The position numbers and the translations under genes are program-made. Below the pieces are notes generated by a model that was not told where the DNA came from, searched no databases, and saw only the letters and a list, made by a program, of their open reading frames with translations. A stretch of 8,755 nucleotides of DNA. It comes from Lachnospiraceae bacterium (lineage in GTDB: Bacteria; Bacillota; Clostridia; Lachnospirales; Lachnospiraceae). Shown in pieces: positions 1-8,755 of this stretch. Position 1 is the stretch's first letter. The number at the start of each line of letters is the position of its first letter. The DNA lies in the NCBI GenBank assembly GCA_021202575.1, contig JAJQCU010000118.1, positions 1 through 8,755 on the forward strand. The letters are read 5' to 3'.

Positions 1-191
1 GATTATATCAAGCTGGGCCAGGCCCTGAAGCTTGCCGGTCTTGTGGATTCCGGCGTGGACGCCAAAATCGTCATTCAGAACGGCCATGTAAGCCTGAACG
101 GCCATGTGGAGACGCAGAGGGGCAAGAAGGTTGTGCCCGGAGATGTAGTCAGCTTTCAGGGTAAGGAATTTACAGTGGAAAATGGTAAATC

Positions 192-195
<4 letters not shown>
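1..195 (+). CDS. yaaA: S4-domain RNA-binding protein YaaA, 3' part (5' end outside window)
   Basis: The visible 64 codons encode a small S4-type RNA-binding domain. The run IKLGQALKLAGLVDSG, followed by NGHVSLNGHVETQRGKK and a PGDVVSF strand, is the usual S4 fold signature of the YaaA/RlbA family. Family members are about 70 residues long, so only a handful of N-terminal residues appear to lie beyond the left edge. The family sits between dnaN and recF in Firmicutes and is thought to bind RNA or the ribosome; its exact role is not shown by the sequence. The stop codon overlaps the recF start (ATGA at 192-195), which implies translational coupling. The identification rests on both the motif and the gene order. 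Confidence 0.93.
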
Positions 196-3411
<3,216 letters not shown>

Positions 3412-3446
3412 ACATCGCTTTGTACAGATAATGGAAGGGATCATAG

Positions 3447-6005
3447 ATGGACGATCAGATTTTTGACAGAATACATGAAGTGGACTTAAAAAAGACCATG
3501 GAGACCAGCTACATCGACTATGCCATGAGCGTCATCGCGGCGCGCGCGCTGCCGGATGTCAGGGATGGTTTAAAGCCGGTGCAGCGGCGTATCCTTTACT
3601 CTATGATCGAGCTGAACAATGGTCCCGATAAGCCGCACAGAAAGAGCGCTCGTATTGTAGGTGATACCATGGGTAAATATCATCCCCATGGAGATTCCTC
3701 TATCTATGGGGCGTTGGTCAATATGGCTCAGGACTGGAATATGCGCTATACTCTGGTGGATGGCCATGGAAACTTTGGTTCCATGGACGGGGATGGCGCG
3801 GCGGCCATGCGTTACACGGAGGCCCGCCTGTCGAAGATTTCCATGGAAATGCTGGCGGATATCAACAAGGACACCGTGGACTTTGTGCCCAACTTTGATG
3901 ATACGGAGAAGGAGCCTGTGGTGCTTCCCAGCCGTTATCCCAACCTGTTAGTTAACGGCGCCACCGGCATCGCGGTAGGCATGGCCACCAATATTCCTCC
4001 CCACAATCTGCGGGAGGTGGTCAACGCGGTGGTGAAGATTATTGATAATTATGTGCAGGAGGACAGGAAGACTACCATCGAGGAGGTCTTACAGATCGTC
4101 AAGGCGCCGGATTTTCCCACAGGTGCTACCATTCTGGGTACCAGGGGAATTGAGCAGGCTTACCGCACCGGCCGGGCCAAGCTGAAGGTCCGCGCGGTGA
4201 CAGAGATTGAGACCATGCCCAGCGGCAGGAGCCAGATTATTGTGACTGAGCTTCCCTATATGGTTAATAAGGCCAATCTGATTGTAAAGATGGCTGATCT
4301 GGTGAAGGCCAAAAAAATTGAAGGCATCACCGCTATCCGGGACGAATCCAACAGAGAGGGTATCCGGGTGGTGATTGAGGTGCGCAAGGACGCCAACGCT
4401 AATGTAATTTTAAATAAGCTGTACAGGCATACCCAGCTGCAGGATACCTTTGGTGTGATTATGCTGGCGTTGACGGACAATAACCAGCCCAAGGTTATGA
4501 ATTTGCTGGAAATGCTTCAGGTATATCTGAAACACCAGGAGGATGTGGTTACCCGCCGCACAAAATATGATTTAAATAAAGCGGAGGAAAGAGACCATAT
4601 TTTACAGGGCCTTTTAATGGCGCTGGATTATATTGACGAAGTGATCAATATTATCCGCAGCAGCGAGAATGTGGGCGCGGCGAAGGCCCGCCTGATTGAA
4701 AGGTTCGGTTTCAGCGACGCGCAGGCTCAGGCCATTGTGGATATGCGTCTGAGGGCTCTGACCGGTCTGGAAAGGGACAAGCTGGAGAGCGAGCATGAGG
4801 ATTTACAAAGTAAAATTTCTTATTTTAAGGCACTCCTGTCTGACAAGAAATTGCTCTACGGTGTGATCAAACAGGAAATCAGTGCTATCGCGGAGAAATA
4901 CGGGGATGACCGCCGCACAAAGGTTGTGTTTGACGATTCAGAGTTCAACACTGAGGATTTTGTACCTCTGAATGATACAGTCCTTGCCATGACCAATCTG
5001 GGTTATGTGAAGCGCATGACCATGGACAATTTCAAGGCGCAGAACCGGGGAGGCCGTGGAATCAGAGGCATGCAGACCATTGAGGATGATTATATTGTCA
5101 ATCTGGTCATGACTACCACCCACAGCGACCTGATGATGTATACGAATTTTGGCCGTGTCTATAAGATGAAGACATACGAGATTCCGGAAGCCGGCAGAAC
5201 TGCCAGAGGAACCGCTATTGTCAATCTGCTGCAGCTTAATCCGGAAGAAAAAATTTCCGCCATTGTGCCGGTAGATGAGTATAATGAAAATTATCAGCTG
5301 ATTATGGCAACAAAGAACGGCCTTGTGAAAAAGACGCCGGTGACTGCCTACAATCATATTCGAAAGAGCGGCCTGATTGCCATCAACTTAAGAGAGGGTG
5401 ATGAACTGATCGGTGTCGGCGTGGTCAATGAGGACACTCATATTATGCTGGTGACAAAGAAAGGCATGTGTATTCGCTTCAAGCAGTCCGATGTGAGAGC
5501 TACCGGCAGGGATTCTATGGGTGTTACCGGTATCCGCCTGAATGAGGGCGACGAGGTAGTCGGCATGCAGACCGATGAGATGGGTGAAAAGCTTTTGATC
5601 GCCTCGGAAAAGGGTCTGGGCAAGCTGACGGATATGAATATGTTCAGCGCGCAGAACCGCGGAGGCAAGGGCGTCAAATGCTATAAGATCACCGAAAAGA
5701 CCGGAGATGTCATGGGTGTTATGGCTGTGGATGATGATGATGAGATTATGATGATCACCACGGAAGGCGTGATTATTCAGATCAGGGTCAGCGATATTTC
5801 TACCATGGGAAGAATTACCTCCGGCGTGAAGCTGATGAATCTGGATGAAGGAGTCAGTGTAGCGCAGATGACGAAGATCAGACGGACCGTGGAGGAAGAG
5901 AGCGGCTCAGAAGATTTTGAAGACTCTGAAGATGAGGATTTTGAGGGCAGTGATCTTGATTACGAGCCGGAGGACAGATCGGAAGAGACGGAATCTGAGG
6001 AGTAG
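3447..6005 (+). CDS. gyrA: DNA gyrase subunit A
   Basis: GyrA cleaves and rejoins DNA in the gyrase heterotetramer. The product is 852 residues, within the family range. The N-terminal part has [20 protein letters not shown] (22-41) and the winged-helix/active-site region, with catalytic Tyr123 in [12 protein letters not shown]. The quinolone-pocket positions are Ser84 and Gly88 in [10 protein letters not shown]; the second corresponds to E. coli Asp87. The C-terminal beta-pinwheel contains the GyrA box as QNRGGRG (532-538), which marks gyrase rather than topoisomerase IV, and a second box-like QNRGGKG at 736-742. The last 39 residues (814-852) contain 22 Asp/Glu and one Arg, an acidic tail. 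A ribosome site GGAAGG (3433-3438) lies 8 nt before the ATG. Co-transcription with gyrB is likely from the 35-nt gap. Confidence 0.98.
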   Translation: MDDQIFDRIHEVDLKKTMETSYIDYAMSVIAARALPDVRDGLKPVQRRILYSMIELNNGPDKPHRKSARIVGDTMGKYHPHGDSSIYGALVNMAQDWNMRYTLVDGHGNFGSMDGDGAAAMRYTEARLSKISMEMLADINKDTVDFVPNFDDTEKEPVVLPSRYPNLLVNGATGIAVGMATNIPPHNLREVVNAVVKIIDNYVQEDRKTTIEEVLQIVKAPDFPTGATILGTRGIEQAYRTGRAKLKVRAVTEIETMPSGRSQIIVTELPYMVNKANLIVKMADLVKAKKIEGITAIRDESNREGIRVVIEVRKDANANVILNKLYRHTQLQDTFGVIMLALTDNNQPKVMNLLEMLQVYLKHQEDVVTRRTKYDLNKAEERDHILQGLLMALDYIDEVINIIRSSENVGAAKARLIERFGFSDAQAQAIVDMRLRALTGLERDKLESEHEDLQSKISYFKALLSDKKLLYGVIKQEISAIAEKYGDDRRTKVVFDDSEFNTEDFVPLNDTVLAMTNLGYVKRMTMDNFKAQNRGGRGIRGMQTIEDDYIVNLVMTTTHSDLMMYTNFGRVYKMKTYEIPEAGRTARGTAIVNLLQLNPEEKISAIVPVDEYNENYQLIMATKNGLVKKTPVTAYNHIRKSGLIAINLREGDELIGVGVVNEDTHIMLVTKKGMCIRFKQSDVRATGRDSMGVTGIRLNEGDEVVGMQTDEMGEKLLIASEKGLGKLTDMNMFSAQNRGGKGVKCYKITEKTGDVMGVMAVDDDDEIMMITTEGVIIQIRVSDISTMGRITSGVKLMNLDEGVSVAQMTKIRRTVEEESGSEDFEDSEDEDFEGSDLDYEPEDRSEETESEE

Positions 6006-6089
6006 CAGAGCATTTCAGAAAAAATAAAGGTTTTATAGTGAATGGCAAAAATAATTGTCGTTCAATGTAAATATGAGAGGGGCTTTAAC

Positions 6090-6662
6090 ATGAAGAAAAA
6101 AATGGTTTTATTTCTTTGTGTGGTAATGATGTTTGTGCTCTGTTCCTGTCAGAATTCTGCTGAAATTTCTGAAGGAAGCGGACAGACAGAGACAGCAGAT
6201 GATAATACAGACGGCGATTATCAGGTAAATGAAGTTATGATGGGCGCCTATGGTGTCTGCGTCAGCTATGAATATTCAGAAAATCTGGGAACGGCGCATC
6301 ATATTTCAGAAATTCTGTCGCAGTTTCCACGCCGTTATGAAGATATCGATGGTTCAGAATATCTTTCACTGATAAAAGGTATGGATGAATGGAAGGGTCA
6401 GCTGGAGGAAGGAGATACTGTAGTCTATCTTGAGGATGACCCGGTATTTGTCCGTTATTATATGGAAAGCTATACCGCGTCGGACGGCGTCAACTCTATT
6501 GATCACAAGGATGTGGTTCTGATCAGGGAGGGGGATGACATGATTATGGCGATACAAAGCCCGGAGGATGAGGAGAACTGGTCATTCCTTCTGGTGGAGG
6601 ATTACGGAGACTGGCTGTTGAAAGAAATTGAGCTGAAAGGGATTGGGTATTCAATTATTTAA
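6090..6662 (+). CDS. putative lipoprotein of unknown function
   Basis: I do not recognise this 190-residue protein. It begins with a lipoprotein signal peptide: MKKK, a hydrophobic stretch VLFLCVVMMFVL, and a lipobox LCSC with the acylated cysteine at residue 20. It should therefore be anchored to the outer face of the membrane. After the cysteine comes a Ser/Glu/Asp-rich linker (about 21-45). A mixed, acidic globular part follows with no motif I can assign, ending in a Trp-containing segment (ENWSFLLVEDYGDWLLKEIELKG). The ATG at 6090 is chosen because GAGAGGGG lies 7 nt upstream and the signal peptide starts there. An upstream in-frame ATG at 6042 would put 16 extra residues before the signal peptide. 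No convincing terminator lies between gyrA and this gene, so some read-through from gyrA is possible. A terminator follows the stop. Confidence 0.85.
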   Translation: MKKKMVLFLCVVMMFVLCSCQNSAEISEGSGQTETADDNTDGDYQVNEVMMGAYGVCVSYEYSENLGTAHHISEILSQFPRRYEDIDGSEYLSLIKGMDEWKGQLEEGDTVVYLEDDPVFVRYYMESYTASDGVNSIDHKDVVLIREGDDMIMAIQSPEDEENWSFLLVEDYGDWLLKEIELKGIGYSII

Positions 6663-6674
6663 AAGCTGAGAATG

Positions 6675-6709
6675 AAGAAATGGGTGTCGGGAGGCACCCA
6701 TTTCTTTAT
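6675..6709 (+). terminator. intrinsic terminator after the lipoprotein gene
   Basis: A perfect 12-bp stem pairs AAGAAATGGGTG (6675-6686) with CACCCATTTCTT (6695-6706) around an 8-nt loop. The 3' arm and the bases after it are T-rich (ATTTCTTTATAT). It starts 13 nt after the lipoprotein stop and separates that gene from the sigma factor promoter. Confidence 0.85.
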
Positions 6710-6750
6710 ATAGGAAAATGTTTCCCTTTTTAAGAAAAATGATAAAAAAA

Positions 6751-6776
6751 TGAACTTTTTGGGGTTTGGAAACGTC
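6751..6776 (+). promoter_or_regulatory. putative ECF-type promoter of the sigma factor fusion gene
   Basis: TGAAC (6751-6755) followed, after 17 nt, by CGTC (6773-6776, continuing TATAT) resembles the -35 TGAAAC/TGTAAC and -10 CGTC elements used by Bacillus-type ECF sigma factors. A T-run follows the -35 element, as is common in such promoters. Because it lies about 75 nt before an ECF sigma gene, self-activation is the natural reading. This is inferred from pattern only; I see no good housekeeping -35/-10 pair at a suitable distance. Confidence 0.55.
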
Positions 6777-6783
6777 TATATCA

Positions 6784-6800
6784 GTGAAACCGGTTTTCAC
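6784..6800 (+). repeat. imperfect dyad near the expected transcription start
   Basis: GTGAAACCGGTTTTCAC is a 17-bp inverted repeat: 7 of 8 arm positions pair around a central G. It begins 7 nt after the end of the CGTC element, at about the expected start of transcription. It could be an operator or the first hairpin of the mRNA. No binding protein can be named. Confidence 0.4.
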
Positions 6801-6815
6801 GGAACAATAAAAAGA

Positions 6816-6845
6816 TCCCATTCAATGTATGAGGATGGGAGGTGA
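6816..6845 (+). promoter_or_regulatory. ribosome binding site overlapped by a possible sequestering hairpin
   Basis: The strong Shine-Dalgarno GGGAGGTGA (6837-6845) has its GGAGG core 7 nt before the GTG at 6850. TCCCATTC (6816-6823) can pair with GGATGGGA (6833-6840): eight pairs, one of them G-U, with a 9-nt loop. The 3' arm covers the first bases of the Shine-Dalgarno sequence. The ribosome site is clear; regulatory action of the hairpin is inference. Confidence 0.6.
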
Positions 6846-6849
6846 TGAT

Positions 6850-8127
6850 GTGGATGATTTTGAAACACTGCTGGCTGCGGAACAGTCTGCTGTGGAGCGT
6901 TTTGTAAAATTTCAGATTCAGTCTAAGGAGGACGCCGAGGATGTGCTGCAGGAGGTTTATTTGACAGCCTGCCGGAAGTTTTCTCAATTGAGGGACAGGG
7001 ATTCCTTCAAGGCCTGGTTGATCAGTATTGCCAGAAATAAGTGCAATGATTATTTCAGGAGGAAAGCTGTTCAGCTTGAGATTCCGATTGATGAGCTGAC
7101 GGAAAAGGAACTGAGTTCTGACAGCAAATATGGGATTGCTGAAGTATCTGTGGTGAGAGAAACTTTGAGTTTACTGGGTGATAAGGATAAACAGATTCTT
7201 TTCCTGTATTTCTGGAAGGAAATGTCTCAGGCAGAAATCGCGAAACAGCTTGGCATTCCGGTGGGAACCGTGAAGAGCCGTCTTTATACGGCGAAGCAGA
7301 ATTTTAAGAGCAGATATCCATATCATACCATCGATGTGAAAGGAGAAAAGGAAGAAATGAAAGGATTGCCTGAATTTATGCCGGAATATGAAATCACGGA
7401 AAGCGGTAAGACTCCGTTTTCCGTGAAATGGGAGGAGCTGATGGGCTGGTTTCTGGTGCCGAAGCCCGGGGAAAAGCTTTCCTGGGGGATGTATGACTCT
7501 CCTTCCGGGAAGTGCGATTATATTTATCATATGGAAGTAACCGGGAAGGCGAAGGTACACGGCATTGAGGGAGTGGAACTGACCGCAAAGGAGGTTTCAT
7601 GTTCGGAAAAAGATCATGTAATTGACCGGGTATTTGTGGCGCAGCTGACGGACACTCACTGCCGTTATCTGGCGACTATCAAAAATGACGGTGATGTCAA
7701 AAATTATATTACCTTTCTGGATGGGGATGAATTTATGCCAAACTGGGGTTTTGGCGAAAATAACTGCGGCAACGAAACCAATTTGTCCGTAAAGGAAGAT
7801 ATTCTGAGAGATGGGTCTGTGGTGAAAACCAAAAAGAAGGATTTTCTGCTGGATATTGTGGGTCGATATATAGTCTCCATCGGTGGAAAAAGCTATGACA
7901 CGGTCTGTGTAATGGATATTGAGACCTATAACAGCGGCGTGGTATCGGAACAGTATCTGGACCGGAACGGCAGGACAATTCTGTGGAGGCGGTTTAACCG
8001 GGACGATTGGGCTATTGACCACTATGGGAAGCTCTGGAGTGAACTGCTTCCGGAAAATGAAAGGATTACAGTTAACGGCGTTACTTATGTACATTGGTAT
8101 GACTGTATGACGGATTATATTTTATAA
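6850..8127 (+). CDS. ECF-type sigma factor fused to an uncharacterised C-terminal domain
   Basis: The product is 425 residues from the GTG at 6850, while ordinary ECF sigma factors are about 160-200. Residues 1-165 are a sigma factor. The sigma-2 domain has EDVLQEVYLTACRKF (30-44) and FKAWLISIARNKCNDYFRR (53-71). The sigma-4 helix-turn-helix is MSQAEIAKQLGIPVGTVKSR (125-144). Residues about 170-425 form a second domain that I cannot assign to a named family. It has no membrane segment, six cysteines and many tryptophans, with striking segments such as GEKLSWGMYDSPSGKCDY, TDTHCRYLATIKNDGDVKNY, FLDGDEFMPNWGFGENNCGN and WRRFNRDDWAIDHYGKLW. The domain may bind a ligand or control the sigma part; that is inference. 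No anti-sigma gene lies next to it. The GTG start is chosen for its strong ribosome site; ATGs at 6829 and 6835 lie upstream of, or within, the region of that site. The gene has its own promoter-like and terminator-like signals. Confidence 0.88.
   Translation: MDDFETLLAAEQSAVERFVKFQIQSKEDAEDVLQEVYLTACRKFSQLRDRDSFKAWLISIARNKCNDYFRRKAVQLEIPIDELTEKELSSDSKYGIAEVSVVRETLSLLGDKDKQILFLYFWKEMSQAEIAKQLGIPVGTVKSRLYTAKQNFKSRYPYHTIDVKGEKEEMKGLPEFMPEYEITESGKTPFSVKWEELMGWFLVPKPGEKLSWGMYDSPSGKCDYIYHMEVTGKAKVHGIEGVELTAKEVSCSEKDHVIDRVFVAQLTDTHCRYLATIKNDGDVKNYITFLDGDEFMPNWGFGENNCGNETNLSVKEDILRDGSVVKTKKKDFLLDIVGRYIVSIGGKSYDTVCVMDIETYNSGVVSEQYLDRNGRTILWRRFNRDDWAIDHYGKLWSELLPENERITVNGVTYVHWYDCMTDYIL
7339..7359 (+). 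promoter_or_regulatory. possible internal translation start at the domain boundary
   Basis: AAAGGAG (7339-7345) and AAGGAAG (7348-7354) precede an in-frame ATG at 7357 (Met170 of the fusion). The spacers to the ATG are 11 nt and about 4 nt from the GGA core. Initiation here would give a separate 256-residue C-terminal domain without the sigma part. This is a sequence pattern only; purine-rich Lys/Glu codons can mimic ribosome sites by chance. Confidence 0.35.
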
Positions 8128-8133
8128 AAACGA

Positions 8134-8175
8134 TGTCCCCGTGAGCATGCGTGTTCGCGGGGGTAAATGTTGTTT
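8134..8175 (+). terminator. probable intrinsic terminator after the sigma factor fusion
   Basis: CCCCGTGA (8137-8144) pairs with TCGCGGGG (8155-8162), eight pairs with one G-U, around a 10-nt loop. Three weaker outer pairs extend the stem to 8134/8165. An interrupted T-run (TGTTGTTT, 8168-8175) follows. It starts 6 nt after the stop of the sigma gene. The T-run is imperfect, so efficiency is uncertain. Confidence 0.6.
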
Positions 8176-8191
8176 GAAAAGATTGATTTTT

Positions 8192-8479
8192 CAGTCTCAG
8201 GAGCGCTATCCGCAACACCAGCAGGAAGAACCGGCTTCTGAACAGCCTGCAATGACTGAGGAAACAGTCGGCTTCTATCCCGGCGAGCAGAATGGCCTTC
8301 CCTTTGATGTGGAGATCAGGACGCTACACTTCGGTGAGCCGGAACGGGAAGCACCGACGCCGGATGTATCGGGTGTAACCCCGGAAACACCGGAGGCGGC
8401 TATTTTTGAGGACGTTTACGGTACAGAACCTGGGCAAATGCCGAGTGGTGTGCTGTTCTACCGGTGGCCAGACGGATAA
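8192..8479 (+). pseudogene. Pro/Glu-rich fragment of a probable mobile-element protein
   Basis: An open frame runs to a TAA at 8477-8479, but no credible start exists. The only long-frame start codon, GTG at 8141, falls inside the terminator hairpin and has no ribosome site. The encoded part is rich in Gln, Glu and Pro (QHQQEEPASEQPAMTEE), with a more structured centre, VGFYPGEQNGLPFDVEIRTL. It ends as EDVYGTEPGQMPSGVLFYRW. The centre reminds me loosely of accessory multidomain proteins (YodL/DUF4316-like) carried by clostridial conjugative elements, but this is a weak resemblance from memory. The other reading frame across 8440-8523 also reads sensibly (TGGQTDNLPPTPESASESV, stop 8525-ish), so a frameshift near 8450 is possible. 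It is best treated as a broken gene next to a relaxase remnant. Confidence 0.45.
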
Positions 8480-8524
8480 TTTACCGCCTACCCCGGAATC
8501 AGCATCCGAAAGCGTTACAGAGCA

Positions 8525-8737
8525 GTGAAAAAGCTGCCGAAGGTCAAAGACCTGAGTGCAGAATATGCCCAGGTGCTTGCAGAGAAAAAGGCGACGTATG
8601 CGGAGTACCGCACCGCCCGGTCTGAGATGCAGGAGTATCAGAAAGCACGGCACAATGTGGAGGTATTTTCTGAAATGCAACAGGAGCAGGAAGAACAGAA
8701 TAGACCGCAAGATCAGAAAAAGAAGCCTATCAGATAG
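8525..8737 (+). pseudogene. C-terminal remnant of a mobilisation relaxase
   Basis: These 70 codons begin KKLPKVKDLSAEYAQVLAEK and continue KATYAEYRTARSEMQEYQKA, ending in a Gln/Glu/Lys-rich tail. From memory this matches the last segment of MobA/MobL-type relaxases of clostridial integrative conjugative elements, which typically read KKLPTVKSLQAEYAELLAEK in this place and end in a coiled-coil, charged tail. Relaxases nick the transfer origin to start conjugation, but the catalytic N-terminal domain (histidine triad, tyrosine) is entirely missing, so the piece cannot act as one. The frame is open back to the TAA at 8477-8479, yet residues before the KKLP motif (FTAYPGISIRKRYR) do not look like relaxase, placing a junction near 8520. 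There is no ribosome site before the GTG at 8525. Confidence 0.6.
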
Positions 8738-8755
8738 TTTTAACCCGACAGATGA

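Noticed and set aside
5652..5672. Second GyrA-box-like motif QNRGGKG in the GyrA C-terminal domain
   Set aside because: Repeated GyrA-box-like sequences occur in the blades of the beta-pinwheel, so this is recorded in the gene entry and not as a novelty.
6013..6039. Possible housekeeping promoter between gyrA and the lipoprotein gene (TATAGT at 6034-6039)
   Set aside because: The -10-like hexamer is acceptable, but the matching -35 (TTTCAG, spacer 15) is poor, so I do not call it.
6713..6725. Small dyad GGAAA-ATG-TTTCC upstream of the sigma promoter
   Set aside because: Five-base A/T-biased arms are expected by chance in such AT-rich spacer sequence, and no second copy was seen.
7597..8094. 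165-codon open frame on the minus strand inside the sigma fusion
   Set aside because: It lies fully antisense to a well-supported coding region, with no motif or plausible ribosome site.
8175..8193. Inverted repeat TGAAAA/TTTTCA just after the second terminator
   Set aside because: A six-base AT-rich stem with a 7-nt loop is too weak to call a terminator or an attachment site.
8324..8710. 128-codon minus-strand open frame across the mobile-element remnants
   Set aside because: Its translation is Leu/Arg/Cys-rich and low in sense, and the + strand fragments explain the region better.

Overview
The window is the chromosomal replication-origin neighbourhood of a Firmicute. It carries the end of yaaA followed by recF, gyrB and gyrA, all on the + strand and tightly packed, as in the conserved dnaA-dnaN-yaaA-recF-gyrB-gyrA block. 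The GyrA quinolone-pocket sequence ([10 protein letters not shown]), the strong AGGAGG-type ribosome sites, the moderate base composition and the mobile-element remnants at the right end suggest a gut-type clostridium, most likely Lachnospiraceae. This placement is inference from remembered sequence patterns, not a search.

Region 1 (1-6005) is housekeeping. A truncated S4-domain YaaA overlaps recF by 4 nt (ATGA). RecF is 16 nt from GyrB, and GyrB is 35 nt from GyrA, so these are probably co-transcribed. No remB/yaaB gene lies between recF and gyrB, unlike Bacillus subtilis. GyrB carries a charged insertion of roughly 60-70 residues in its ATPase region, and GyrA ends in a strongly acidic 39-residue tail.

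Region 2 (6006-6710) holds a small unknown lipoprotein gene, closed by a clear hairpin terminator.

Region 3 (6711-8175) is the most interesting part. A single gene encodes an ECF-type sigma factor (sigma-2 and sigma-4 domains) fused to a soluble C-terminal domain of about 255 residues that I do not recognise. No anti-sigma gene is seen beside it. In front of it lie an ECF-like promoter (TGAAC, 17 nt, CGTC), a dyad near the expected transcription start, and a hairpin that would pair part of the Shine-Dalgarno sequence. An in-frame ATG with its own ribosome-site-like sequence sits exactly at the domain boundary, so a free C-terminal domain could also be made. A GC-rich hairpin closes the unit.

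Region 4 (8176-8755) looks like a scar of an integrative conjugative element. It holds a proline/glutamate-rich protein fragment without a proper start, then the last ~70 residues of a mobilisation relaxase. A stop codon and what looks like a recombination junction separate the two.
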